DNA of 64,000 nt from Bin87 sp965220055 (GTDB lineage: Bacteria > Chloroflexota > Dehalococcoidia > Lucifugimonadales > UBA3495): the NCBI GenBank assembly GCA_965220055.1, contig CBDCPE010000004.1:744001-808000 (forward strand), written 5' to 3'. Positions 44,741-53,744 of this stretch are shown here, in pieces. The translations under genes were made by a program, and so were the position numbers. The notes under the pieces are model-generated. The model was not told the DNA's origin, searched no databases, and worked only from the letters and a program-made list of their open reading frames with translations. Within the stretch, counting starts at the first letter, position 1, and each line of letters opens with the position of its first letter.

Positions 44741-44769
44741 TTGACCGCTTTTTCGGCCCGCCATATAAT
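44741..44769 (+). promoter_or_regulatory. Promoter of the molybdenum hydroxylase operon
   Basis: TTGACC (44741-44746) and a perfect TATAAT (44764-44769) with a 17-nt spacer; predicted start near 44776. Confidence 0.75.
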
Positions 44770-44781
44770 CCCCCGTAGACT

Positions 44782-44830
44782 GGCGCCGAGCGGGATCGTC
44801 CGCGCTCGGACTGTACGCCGTACGGGCGCC
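44782..44830 (+). promoter_or_regulatory. Possible three-way-junction RNA leader
   Basis: Closing stem GGCGC (44782-44786) with 44826-44830; hairpin 1 at 44787-44808 (CGAGCG with CGCTCG, extended inside); hairpin 2 at 44811-44825 (GTAC-GCC-GTAC core). It lies between the predicted transcript start and the ribosome site GGGAGG at 44836-44841. It is not a Moco or tungsten riboswitch that I recognise. Confidence 0.4.
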
Positions 44831-44847
44831 GGCATGGGAGGGCTGAA

Positions 44848-45768
44848 ATGGCTCGTTTCGACTACCTTGAGCCGCACTCGCTGGATGAGGCGCTCGGGAT
44901 GTTGGAGAAGAACGGGACCCGGGCACGGCTTGTCGCTGGTAGCACGGATTTCCTGGTTCGATGGCGCACCGGCTCGTGGAGGCCCGAGGTTGTGGTCTGC
45001 ATGCAGCACGTACCTGGGTTGGACGGTCTCAGTTTCAACGACGATGACGGTCTGTCGATTGGCGCGATGGTTACGGTCCAGGACATTGAGCAGAGCGTCA
45101 CGGTCCGTGCGCGATATCCGGCGTTAGCCGCTAGCGCATCTGCGTTCGCCGGAGTGCAGGTTCGAAATCTCGCTACTGTCGCTGGCAATGTATGCAATGC
45201 GTCGCCTGCAGGCGATACATTGCCCGCGTTATTGGCGTACGACGCCCAATGTCGTGTCGTAAGCTCCAAAGGAGAGCGTTGGTTGCCACTGACCGAAGTT
45301 TTCGTCGGGCCGGGTCAAACCGCGCTCGCTGCCGGCGAGATAATGACCGAGCTCCGCCTGCCAACTCCGGCGCCTAACTCCGGTGGTTTGTATATCAAGC
45401 ATAGTCCTCGCGGGGCGATGGATATATCCGCTGTGGGCGCCGCCTCCGTCGTAAGCATCGGTTCGGACGGTGCTTGCGCCTCGGTACGGATCGCGTTGGG
45501 AGCCGTCGCCCCCACGCCGATGCGGGCCCACGATGCCGAGGACCGTTTGATCGGTCAAATTCCTACCGACGAAAATATTGCTGAATCGGCGCGCCTGGCC
45601 GCCCACGCTTCCCGACCCATCGCTGATGTGCGCAGTGGGGCGGAATATCGCCGGGAAATCGCGCAGGTTCTCACGGAACGTACCCTGCGACACGCTGCGG
45701 CGACCGCCGCCGGTGGTGTTCCGGATTTTGAAGATATTCGGCGCCTGGCCGTGCAAACCGCCTGGTAA
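44848..45768 (+). CDS. Molybdenum hydroxylase, FAD-binding subunit (CoxM/XdhB type)
   Basis: A 306-residue medium subunit of a xanthine-dehydrogenase-family enzyme. RLVAGSTDFLVRWRTG and ATVAGNVCNASPAGDTLPALLAYDA are the two FAD-binding loops; the C-terminal part carries RIALGAVAPTPMRAHDAED. It passes electrons from the iron-sulfur subunit to an acceptor. First gene of an operon with genes for the 2Fe-2S subunit (21 nt on) and molybdopterin subunit. Confidence 0.93.
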   Translation: MARFDYLEPHSLDEALGMLEKNGTRARLVAGSTDFLVRWRTGSWRPEVVVCMQHVPGLDGLSFNDDDGLSIGAMVTVQDIEQSVTVRARYPALAASASAFAGVQVRNLATVAGNVCNASPAGDTLPALLAYDAQCRVVSSKGERWLPLTEVFVGPGQTALAAGEIMTELRLPTPAPNSGGLYIKHSPRGAMDISAVGAASVVSIGSDGACASVRIALGAVAPTPMRAHDAEDRLIGQIPTDENIAESARLAAHASRPIADVRSGAEYRREIAQVLTERTLRHAAATAAGGVPDFEDIRRLAVQTAW

Positions 45769-45789
45769 CTGGCCTGCGAGGTTTATTTC

Positions 45790-46266
45790 ATGAAACAGCC
45801 GCTCACTCTAAGGATCAACGGCGAAAGTCGGTTGATGCTGGTGGAACCGTATTATTCCTTGCTGGATTGCCTGCGCGACGAAGCGCAATTGACTGGTGCC
45901 AAGAAGGGTTGCGACGAAGGGGACTGCGGAGCGTGCACCGTGCTGATGGACGGCAAACCCGTCACGTCGTGCTTGGTATTGGCCCACAGCGCCCACGACT
46001 CTGCCATCACCACCATCGAGGGTTTGGCCGAAGTGAATAACCTCAACCCCGTGCAAAAAGCGTTCGTGGAGCACGGCGGTCTGCAATGCGGGTTCTGCAT
46101 TCCGGGACTAATTATTTCGGCCACCGGATTCTTGCAGGCCAATCCGGACCCCACGGAAGAGGATGTCCGTTTCGCCATTGGCGGCAATCTGTGCCGGTGC
46201 ACCGGCTACTCGCGAGTGGTCGAGGCCGTCATGGCCGCAGCACAGGAAATGAGGGAAAGTCGCTGA
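45790..46266 (+). CDS. Molybdenum hydroxylase, 2Fe-2S subunit (CoxS/XdhC type)
   Basis: A 158-residue small subunit with both clusters: the plant-ferredoxin-type Cys set KKGCDEGDCGACTVL (later C in VTSCLVL) and the second set GLQCGFCIPG with NLCRCTGYSRVVEAV. GAGGT precedes the ATG. Carries electrons from the molybdenum centre to FAD. Confidence 0.95.
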   Translation: MKQPLTLRINGESRLMLVEPYYSLLDCLRDEAQLTGAKKGCDEGDCGACTVLMDGKPVTSCLVLAHSAHDSAITTIEGLAEVNNLNPVQKAFVEHGGLQCGFCIPGLIISATGFLQANPDPTEEDVRFAIGGNLCRCTGYSRVVEAVMAAAQEMRESR

Positions 46267-46300
46267 GCGATCTGCTCCGGCAACGATGGAGGCACATCTA

Positions 46301-48583
46301 ATGGCTACGCAGTTCAAAGTTTTGGAACGCAATCACCCTCGCATCGACGCATACGACAAAGTCACTGGACGGGCCACCTATGCGTCCGACGTTTATCTGC
46401 CAGGAATGTTGGCCTGCAAGCTGTTGCCCAGCACGCGCAGCCACGCCCGCATCTTACGGCTGGACACCAGTAAAGCCGCCTCGCATCCAGGCGTCAGGTG
46501 TGTCATCACCGGAACGGACTTCCCGGATATCCGGTACGGTTCCGGCGCCCTACGGGACCGGTATGTCATGCCTCGCGAAGTCGTAAATTTCGTCGGCGAA
46601 CCGATAGCAGCGGTGGCCGCGGACGACGAAGCCACGGCTCAGGAAGCCATCGAGTTGATCGAGGTGGAGTACGAGGACATGCCGGCGGTGGTTAATCCGT
46701 TGTCCGCGATGGGTTCCGGCGCGGCTACGGTCCACCCGGAGTTGGAAGAATACGAGGGATACGGGTTCACCCTCGGACACAACGTCAGCACGCTGTTGGA
46801 TGCCGACCGGGGCGACGTTGACCAGGCCTTCAAAGACGCCGACGTGGTGGTCGAGGACGTATATCGATCCCAGGGCATCAACCAGGGCTTCCTGGAACCG
46901 ATGGCTTGCGTAGCCGATGTGGAGCCCAACGGCCGGCTGGTCGTTTACGCGTCCACTCAGGGCCCCTATCAGCTTCGGGCCGCGCTGGCGGGGGCGCTCG
47001 AAATCACAGTGTCGCGAATTCGCGTAGTCCCCATGGAGCTCGGCGGCGGCTTTGGAGCCAAGTTGCGGCTGGCGTGCGAGGCATTCCCCGCCCTCCTAGC
47101 AATGAAAACGGGGCGAGCGGTGAAATTGGTAAACACCCGCGAGGAAGTGTTCACCATGAATGGGCCGCGCCTTCCGGTGACCAACTACATTAGATCGGGT
47201 GTGATGCAGGATGGGACCATCATCGCCCGCGAAGCCTACACGATCTTTGACGTAGGGGCCTACCTGGGCGCGGGCCCAAACTCCGGCATCGGCCACGGCA
47301 TTGGCGCCTACAACGTGCCCAACTTCCGGCTGCGCTCGTATGGTGTATACACCAACAAGATCTACGTTGGCTCGTACCGGGCTTCCGGTGTCGCCGACAT
47401 GACGTTCGCAGTAGAATCCCACATGGACAGCATCGCTCACGGGCTGGGCATGGACCCCTATGAAATTCGAGTGAAGAACGCCCTGCGTGAGGGCGACGTT
47501 TCGGTGAGTGGGGCAGTGGTTCCTACCAACGGCCTCATGGAAGCACTCGAGGCAATCAAAGAAAGGATTGATTGGCCGCGGCAACTTGAAGACGGCCATG
47601 GACTGGGGATGGCGCTGTGCGAGTGGAGGAGTGGCAGCGGACCGTCCACAGCGGCGATCAGCGTCAACGACGACGGCACGGTGAGCCTGCTCACCGGGTC
47701 GGTGGATATTTCTGGCAGCGACACGTCCCTCGCGGCCATCGCCGCAGAGGCGTTGGGTATTCCGATGGAAAAGGTGGTAGTCGCGAAGCGCGACACCGAT
47801 TTGGCGCCCTACACAGGACAGTCTGGGGGCAGCCGAATCGTGTACAGCCAAGGCACTGCGGTCCAGCGGGCGGCTGAGGACACCATTCATAAGCTGACGG
47901 CTCTTGCGGCCGATCGGCTGGGTGTGCCGGAAGATGCCCTGAGCTGCGAAGATGGGCGCATCTACGTGATGGATAACGAGCCTCAAGGATTGACGTTCGC
48001 CCAACTAGCTGCCGCTAGCATAACGTCGCGGGGTGGCCCAATCATCGGCATGGCAGCGCTGTCCAGTATGCCGTATACCCCGGTGTTCGCGGCCCAGGTA
48101 GCGGAGGTCAAGGTTGACCGCGGCACCGGACAGGTCAAGGTACTCCGTTACATCCAGGCTCAGGATGTCGGGACCGCCATCAATCCGATGGCCGTCGAAG
48201 GCCAACTCGACGGCGGCGTCGTCCAGGGTATTGGCCGCGCTCTTACTGAAGATCAGCAGTTCGACCCAGAAACGGGCGCAGTACGGAATCCTTCATTGGC
48301 GTCGTATCTGATGCCGTTGGCTATTGACCTTCCTGAACTCGAGAACGTGTTGATAAACGTGCCAGCGCCGGACGGTCCGTTCGGCGCCCGCGCGGTAGCC
48401 GAACCGCCGGGGTTCGGGCCTCCGGCTGCGATCGCCAACGCAGTGTTCGATGCGGTGGGCGTCCGTATCAAAGAGTTGCCGCTGTCGGGTGAGCGTGTCC
48501 TTGCGGCGTTAAACGGCCAGGACCAGGAAATCTACTTTGACGTGGACGAACTGCGCCGCGCGGAGGGAATCGCCGCCGACTGA
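46301..48583 (+). CDS. Molybdenum hydroxylase, molybdopterin subunit (CoxL/XdhA-like)
   Basis: A 760-residue catalytic subunit. It begins with FKVLERNHPRIDAYDKVTGRATYASDV, then EPMACVADVEPNGRLVVYASTQGPYQLR, LGGGFGAKLRLACEAFPALLA, YRASGVADMTFAVE and, near the end, ARAVAEPPGFGPPAAIANAVFDAVG with the catalytic Glu. The AYxCSFR loop of form I CO dehydrogenase is absent (YRASG instead), so CO oxidation is unlikely; aldehydes or N-heterocycles are more typical of such members. ATG 46301 has GGAGG nine nt upstream; 46286 is less likely. Confidence 0.93.
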   Translation: MATQFKVLERNHPRIDAYDKVTGRATYASDVYLPGMLACKLLPSTRSHARILRLDTSKAASHPGVRCVITGTDFPDIRYGSGALRDRYVMPREVVNFVGEPIAAVAADDEATAQEAIELIEVEYEDMPAVVNPLSAMGSGAATVHPELEEYEGYGFTLGHNVSTLLDADRGDVDQAFKDADVVVEDVYRSQGINQGFLEPMACVADVEPNGRLVVYASTQGPYQLRAALAGALEITVSRIRVVPMELGGGFGAKLRLACEAFPALLAMKTGRAVKLVNTREEVFTMNGPRLPVTNYIRSGVMQDGTIIAREAYTIFDVGAYLGAGPNSGIGHGIGAYNVPNFRLRSYGVYTNKIYVGSYRASGVADMTFAVESHMDSIAHGLGMDPYEIRVKNALREGDVSVSGAVVPTNGLMEALEAIKERIDWPRQLEDGHGLGMALCEWRSGSGPSTAAISVNDDGTVSLLTGSVDISGSDTSLAAIAAEALGIPMEKVVVAKRDTDLAPYTGQSGGSRIVYSQGTAVQRAAEDTIHKLTALAADRLGVPEDALSCEDGRIYVMDNEPQGLTFAQLAAASITSRGGPIIGMAALSSMPYTPVFAAQVAEVKVDRGTGQVKVLRYIQAQDVGTAINPMAVEGQLDGGVVQGIGRALTEDQQFDPETGAVRNPSLASYLMPLAIDLPELENVLINVPAPDGPFGARAVAEPPGFGPPAAIANAVFDAVGVRIKELPLSGERVLAALNGQDQEIYFDVDELRRAEGIAAD

Positions 48584-48649
48584 TTGGCCTCGATGAGTGC
48601 TGATGGAAGATAGGGGTGCGCGCAAGCTCACCCCTTTCGACTGCCCGGC

Positions 48650-49069
48650 CTAATCGGATCGCCCGTAGACGTGCGAAGGTGTAACCAAGACGGCGTAGCG
48701 ATGGTCGTTCAACATGGCTTGGTCGTATTCCGGCCAGTTGGGATGTTCCTGGCCGGCAGCTGTCCGGTACACATCCCGCAGTGTCTCACGATATTCGTCC
48801 GGCGACGCGGTGTCGGTCCCGACCAAACGCGCCTCTCCTTCTAAAACCAGGAAGTTGCGCCAGTCACCGGTTCCTACCAGGATCGTACATGCGGGATGGC
48901 GGCGGAGATTCTGAAGTTTTGCGCGGTCAGCTGTAGTGGTGAAGGCTACGCCGTCCCCCTGCAGTCCACACGTCACCACACTCATCTGCGCTGCGCCGTT
49001 TCGACGAAAGGTGGTCAGCGCGCCGTTGTGGTTTTCGGACAAAAATTGGCGTTGAGCGTCGGTTAGCAT
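48650..49069 (-). CDS. PPOX-class flavin/F420-binding oxidoreductase
   Basis: A 139-residue split-barrel protein of the pyridoxamine-phosphate-oxidase-like superfamily. MLTDAQRQFLSENHNGALTTFRRNG, VAFTTTADRAKLQNLRRHP, and ACTILVGTGDWRNFLVLEGEARLV fit the small TIGR03618/03668-type F420 proteins. Substrate unknown. It is separated from the molybdenum hydroxylase operon by convergent orientation. Confidence 0.85.
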   Translation of the reverse strand: MLTDAQRQFLSENHNGALTTFRRNGAAQMSVVTCGLQGDGVAFTTTADRAKLQNLRRHPACTILVGTGDWRNFLVLEGEARLVGTDTASPDEYRETLRDVYRTAAGQEHPNWPEYDQAMLNDHRYAVLVTPSHVYGRSD

Positions 49070-49121
49070 TGACTTCTCCTTGTTGCGTGGATACGGTCGC
49101 CGATCAAAACGTGCGGATAGA

Positions 49122-51689
49122 TCAACTGAGCCAAAACTGGGAGCCGTCAGCGGTTTTGAGCACTTCTATCCGGACGGGGAACAGATCTTTGAGCTCGTCC
49201 AGATGCGTGATGACGATGATTTTATCGAATTCATCTTGGATCGACGCGATGGCATCAACGATGCGCTCACGTCCGGCGGCATCCTGTGTACCGAATCCTT
49301 CATCGATAAACAGCGTGGGCAAGGGAAGACCCATGCGTTGGGCTAGGACTTTGGACAGGGCGATGCGGAGGGACAGGTTGATCCGAAAGGCTTCACCGCC
49401 GCTGAACAGATCGTAATTCCGAAAGCCGAGCTCATCACTTACGAAGATGTCCAGAGTTTCCGATACGTTGCCGGCCTGTCGTACGCGTTGCGTTTCCAAC
49501 TTTACGGCCAAGCGGTTGTCGGTCATATGGCCCAGCAGCAGATTGGTCTCGGCTTCGATCCGAGGAACGGCCGCATCAATGAGCATCGCCGGAACGCCAC
49601 TCCGCCCAAAGGCGCCGAACAGATCGGAATAGATTGCCTGTTCCGTTTGGGATGCGTAGCGACTTCGTTTCAGGGTTTCTAACCCTTCCAGAAAAGCCTT
49701 TCGGCGGTCGGCGTCTCCCTGCAGACGACCCTGGCGGGCGAGGAGATTGTCGCGCTCCGCAGAAAGCTTCGCGACGCTTTCCCCGGCGCTCAGCGCTGCC
49801 TGTTCCGCCTCGGGAAGATCTACCAAGGCGACGCGGCTAGCGTCCTGAATCATTTCGGTCTCTGCCAGCTGAGCCCGGAGTCGGTTCAGCCTGTCGCGAG
49901 CCCGGTTCAGAGAAGATTCTTCTTCAAGTAAGCGAGCGCGCGAGTCTTGCAAATCCCGTCGTTCAGTATCCCAGTGCTGCAGAGAGCGTACTTGTTGGTT
50001 GGCTTCTTGGAGAGACGTTTCGTAGTATCCGAGCGAGGAGATCACGGCGTCCACGTCAACTAGAGACTTGCGTTTGTCACCGGCGTATCCTCCGCCGCTC
50101 AACGTTTCTCGCAGATCTTCCAATTGCGGCAGCAGCGTCTCTAATTGCAACTTGGCATCTTCGCATTGTCGTTGCTCTTGTTCGAGCCGGCCTCGCTGGC
50201 GTTGAATCTGTTCCAGGCGGCGGGAAAAGGATGCGCTCCGGCTGACGATATCGGCCTGCAATCTTTCCAATCGGTCAGAGGAGACAGACAGTGATCGCTT
50301 GATTTGATCATGCCGCATGATTTTCGCCTGGATTTCTGCGTCATACCACGCGGTGATGTCACCGCAGGTATCCTCGCTGAGAGGGGTTCGGCATAGCGGA
50401 CACCGCGCATCCGCCGATAGCATCTCTGTTTGCTTGCTGCGTAAATCCTTTCCTTCAGCGATGCATCGTTCCAGCTCTGCTTGCTCGATGGCGATTTCAC
50501 GTTGCAGATCTGCCGACTCGGTCTTCTGAACTTCGACAATAGCCTGATCTGCGACAACCGACGTTTCTGCGGATGCCAACGCGTCTAATTCGTGCGCAAT
50601 GCCTTCGGAGCGGGCAGCGGCAGGTCGGAACACGTCGTTGATTTGCTGTTGTAGTTGGGTGATCTGCGCATCGAGGGCCGCTTGTTCACGGTCGATCGCA
50701 GCCTGGAGTTCGCTACGTCTCGCCCTTAGTCGGTCGTATTCAACTCTGGCAGTCTCCAAGCGGACCAGTTCAACGCGCGCCAACTCCAGATCCCGGGTGC
50801 CGGAGCAGATTTCAAAAGAGCGCTCTTCCAATGCCCGTGCGCCTGAAATCCGCTGGGAAATAGCGCCGGCTTCAGCCTCCGTCTGCACGATATCGTGGCG
50901 CAAGCTTTCGATTCTGCCAGCGGCGGCGGCAGCCTCAGCCTGTTTTTGCCGCAGCTCTGCAACCGCTTTGCGACGCCGTACCGATTCCGCCGATGCTATT
51001 TCCAGATCCTCTCCCAGTTGGAGCAAACGCAGGTCAAGGCTGGCGAGTTCCTTGGTCGGGTCGGCGATCGCCTCCAGCGAAGCCAAGTTCTGGGCTAAGG
51101 CTCCTTCCGTTCGCGTCACTTCCGTTTGCCATTGGTCCCTACGGCCGCCGGCTGACGCTTGCAGCGACTCGTAAAGGCCCAAGTCCAGGATCGACGACAG
51201 AACGGCCTTGCGCTCTGCAGGAGTCTTGCGCGTAAATTCGTCTGAACGACCCTGCAGGAGGAACGCAGTGTTCACGAACGTGTTGTAGTCCATCCCGACC
51301 AGGTTCTGGATTTTCCAGTTGGTCTCCCGAACCGAATTGCCGCTGATAGACCGGGGCTGCCCAGCGTCATCGAGGATGAATAGGTCCACTTCGGTACGGC
51401 CCTGGCCCGTCTGCCGGCGTCTCCGGATGGCGCGATGAGCTTGCCCGCGAGCCGAGAAGTCCAACTCGACCCGGCACTCCGATTCGCCGTAAGCAATCAG
51501 GTCGTTATGGTTCTGAGTACCGGTGCGGGCGTGTCCCCACAGGCACCACGTCATTGCATCCAGGAGCGCCGACTTACCATGGCCGTTGGCGCCGCACAGG
51601 CAGGCGACGTGTATTCCCCGCAAATCCAACGGCGGCACATCGTCTCGGTAGCAAAGAAAATTACGGACCGAAAGCCTGAGAGGGATCAT
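49122..51689 (-). CDS. SbcC/Rad50-type SMC-like ATPase
   Basis: An 855-residue DNA-repair ATPase. MIPLRLSVRNFLCYRD leads to Walker A GANGHGKSALLDAM; long coiled coils flank a zinc hook (ARCPLCRTPLSED, residues ~430-440); the C-terminal half has the ABC signature region FRINLSLRIALSKVLAQ and Walker B TLFIDEGFGTQD. ATG 51689 is chosen because Walker A follows as in the family; the frame to 52124 reads antisense through the ABC gene. SbcC normally works with the nuclease SbcD, but no sbcD is in the window. Divergent from the exporter genes, with a shared promoter element. Confidence 0.88.
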   Translation of the reverse strand: MIPLRLSVRNFLCYRDDVPPLDLRGIHVACLCGANGHGKSALLDAMTWCLWGHARTGTQNHNDLIAYGESECRVELDFSARGQAHRAIRRRRQTGQGRTEVDLFILDDAGQPRSISGNSVRETNWKIQNLVGMDYNTFVNTAFLLQGRSDEFTRKTPAERKAVLSSILDLGLYESLQASAGGRRDQWQTEVTRTEGALAQNLASLEAIADPTKELASLDLRLLQLGEDLEIASAESVRRRKAVAELRQKQAEAAAAAGRIESLRHDIVQTEAEAGAISQRISGARALEERSFEICSGTRDLELARVELVRLETARVEYDRLRARRSELQAAIDREQAALDAQITQLQQQINDVFRPAAARSEGIAHELDALASAETSVVADQAIVEVQKTESADLQREIAIEQAELERCIAEGKDLRSKQTEMLSADARCPLCRTPLSEDTCGDITAWYDAEIQAKIMRHDQIKRSLSVSSDRLERLQADIVSRSASFSRRLEQIQRQRGRLEQEQRQCEDAKLQLETLLPQLEDLRETLSGGGYAGDKRKSLVDVDAVISSLGYYETSLQEANQQVRSLQHWDTERRDLQDSRARLLEEESSLNRARDRLNRLRAQLAETEMIQDASRVALVDLPEAEQAALSAGESVAKLSAERDNLLARQGRLQGDADRRKAFLEGLETLKRSRYASQTEQAIYSDLFGAFGRSGVPAMLIDAAVPRIEAETNLLLGHMTDNRLAVKLETQRVRQAGNVSETLDIFVSDELGFRNYDLFSGGEAFRINLSLRIALSKVLAQRMGLPLPTLFIDEGFGTQDAAGRERIVDAIASIQDEFDKIIVITHLDELKDLFPVRIEVLKTADGSQFWLS

Positions 51690-51698
51690 CGTATTCAC

Positions 51699-51795
51699 AA
51701 TTGTATCACCGGGTAGATGGGGCCACGGAGCGAACCTTTCAGACGATGGAACTACTGGCTCGGTGTTCGCTACCCCAGCGGCCGGTGATACAATT
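51699..51795. promoter_or_regulatory. Divergent promoter region with an exact 14-bp inverted pair
   Basis: CCGGTGATACAATT occurs on the plus strand (51782-51795) and on the minus strand (51712-51699). Each copy contains TACAAT, a plausible -10 box, and points toward one of the two divergent genes. The arms are 69 nt apart. Confidence 0.55.
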
Positions 51796-51818
51796 TTCGT
51801 CGAGGAATACGTACTGCG

Positions 51819-52610
51819 ATGGCAATTACCAATACTAAAGCTACCGATGAAGACGCTCCCGTAATAGTGGTCCAAGAACTGAGGAAAAGATACGGGGATA
51901 TTCAGGCGGTCGACGGAATATCCTTTGAGGTAAATCGGGGCGAGGTATTCGCGCTGCTTGGCCCGAATGGTTCGGGGAAAACCACCACGATCGAAATAAT
52001 CGAAGGGATGAGGACAGCAGATAGCGGCCGGGCCACGGTCGCTGGGATCGACGTACGCGACAATCCCAGGGCGGTCAAGCGACTTATCGGCGTACAGTTG
52101 CAGAGCAGCGCATTCTTTGAACAATTACGACTAGCAGAACTGCTCAAAATGCTGGGGAGCATATACGGGGTACGGGTCGACCCTGAACCGCTACTGGAGT
52201 CCGTAGATCTGGCCGAGCGGAGGTCAGCGTCCTTTCGTACGCTTTCCGGCGGGCAAAAGCAGCGTTTCGCGATAGCGGCCTCACTGGTAAATGATCCGGA
52301 CGTGGTGTTCCTTGATGAACCGACCACAGGGCTCGACCCGCAGGCGCGACGATTAATATGGGACCTGGCCAAGACTTGGAAACAGGACGGCCGGACTGTG
52401 ATCCTGACCACCCACTACATGGAAGAGGCAGAGGAACTGTGCGACCGGGTGGCGGTGATGGACAGCGGGAGGATCGTTGCCATGGCATCGCCTGGCGAGC
52501 TAATTGACGATCTAATCGCGCGTGGATTCCACCGAGATCAGGAAGTGCGACTGGCAACGCTGGAGGACGTATTCCTCGATCTGACCGGCCGGTCGCTGCG
52601 GGAGTTTTAG
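51819..52610 (+). CDS. ABC-2-type transporter, ATP-binding protein
   Basis: A 263-residue ATPase: LLGPNGSGKTTTIEIIEG (Walker A), VQLQSSAFFEQLRLAELL (Q-loop), LSGGQKQRFAI (signature), VVFLDEPTTGLDPQARR (Walker B) and ILTTHYMEEAEEL (switch). It matches the drug/lipid exporter class (DRR/CcmA-like). The permease gene starts 2 nt after its stop, so they form one exporter. The substrate is unknown. Confidence 0.94.
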   Translation: MAITNTKATDEDAPVIVVQELRKRYGDIQAVDGISFEVNRGEVFALLGPNGSGKTTTIEIIEGMRTADSGRATVAGIDVRDNPRAVKRLIGVQLQSSAFFEQLRLAELLKMLGSIYGVRVDPEPLLESVDLAERRSASFRTLSGGQKQRFAIAASLVNDPDVVFLDEPTTGLDPQARRLIWDLAKTWKQDGRTVILTTHYMEEAEELCDRVAVMDSGRIVAMASPGELIDDLIARGFHRDQEVRLATLEDVFLDLTGRSLREF

Positions 52611-52611
52611 G

Positions 52612-53691
52612 ATGCTCGCCAAGGCTGCAGTCAATCTGACCTGGTGGTCGATAAAGATGTGGTCGCGGGACCGCGCGGCGATGTTTTGGACGTTCTTCCT
52701 GCCGTTGGTCATCATGGTGATCTTCGGGTTACTGAACTTCGGGGAACTTGGCAAAGTCGACGTGGGAATCGTAGATCTGGCCGACAACGAGCCATCGAGA
52801 ACATTCATTGAGGGATTGTCCGAGATCGACGCACTCCGGATCGAGATCGGTACCGCCGGGGGCGAGCGCGCGGCGCTGGCGGACGGGAAGCGGGATCTCG
52901 TAATCGTACTGCCGGAGGATCTGGCCCTGGCTCAAGGCGGAAATCAGATTGTCGCCTGGTACCACGGGAGCCGGCAAACGGAGGCGCGGTTGGGACTGAC
53001 GGTCATACAGTCCGCCGTTGACGAGTTGAATTTTGCTATCACCGGCGCTGAACGGGTCATTACGCTGGCAGAGGAAGCCGTGGAAGCGCGGGACTTGGGG
53101 TACATCGATTTCCTGATGCCCGGGGTGATTGGGATGGCCATCATGCAGTTGGGACTGTTCAGCGTCGCGTTCAGTTTCGTTACGATGAAACGGGAAGGTG
53201 TGCTGCGGCGGCTACTGGCCACGCCGCTGGATCCTACGTCGCTGTTGGTGGCCCAGGTGATAACCCGGCTCATCGTGGTGGTAATCCAAACGGTTATACT
53301 CGCGGCCGTGGCGGTATTCCTGTTCGGGGCGGAGTTTGCGGGGAACTTTTTCGCGGTGATCCTGGCGGCAGCGATGGGGGGAGCGGTTTTCCTGGCGATG
53401 GGGTTTGCGGTGTCCGGATGGGCCCGGACAGAACAGCAGGCGGCTCCGCTGGCGAACATCGTTTCGCTGCCAATGATGTTCCTATCCGGGGTTTTCTTTT
53501 CGCGGGAAGTACTTCCGGATATCCTGCAACGCGTCACCGATTTCCTACCATTGACTTACCTGGTTGAAGCCATACGCGGAATGACGGTCGAAGGCGACAC
53601 CGTGGTGATGCAGTGGCCGAATTTCCTCGGCCTCGCGGTATGGCTTGTGATAGCGTTCGTGATAGCCAATCGCACGTTCCGGTGGGAGTGA
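52612..53691 (+). CDS. ABC-2-type transporter, permease
   Basis: A 359-residue membrane protein. One helix at the N-terminus (FWTFFLPLVIMVIFGLLNF), an external loop of ~130 residues, then five helices in the C-terminal half, including MPGVIGMAIMQLGLFSVAFSFV, LIVVVIQTVILAAVAVFLFGA and the LSGVFFSREVLPDILQ loop typical of the NodJ/YadH class. Works with the ATPase just upstream. Confidence 0.92.
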   Translation: MLAKAAVNLTWWSIKMWSRDRAAMFWTFFLPLVIMVIFGLLNFGELGKVDVGIVDLADNEPSRTFIEGLSEIDALRIEIGTAGGERAALADGKRDLVIVLPEDLALAQGGNQIVAWYHGSRQTEARLGLTVIQSAVDELNFAITGAERVITLAEEAVEARDLGYIDFLMPGVIGMAIMQLGLFSVAFSFVTMKREGVLRRLLATPLDPTSLLVAQVITRLIVVVIQTVILAAVAVFLFGAEFAGNFFAVILAAAMGGAVFLAMGFAVSGWARTEQQAAPLANIVSLPMMFLSGVFFSREVLPDILQRVTDFLPLTYLVEAIRGMTVEGDTVVMQWPNFLGLAVWLVIAFVIANRTFRWE

Positions 53692-53744
53692 TCCGAAGGT
53701 CACAGGTACAGGTATAGGTAGTAGCGCGACGGGAGTGTACGGGT

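Noticed and set aside
47096..48004. A 302-codon open frame antisense to the molybdopterin subunit gene
   Set aside because: Shadow of a well-conserved gene.
44848..48583. CO dehydrogenase
   Set aside because: The catalytic subunit lacks the AYxCSFR active-site loop of form I enzymes.
53700..53744. Tandem repeat ACAGGTACAGGTATAGGTAG before ffh
   Set aside because: Only about three degenerate 6-7 nt units; too short to claim as a functional repeat.
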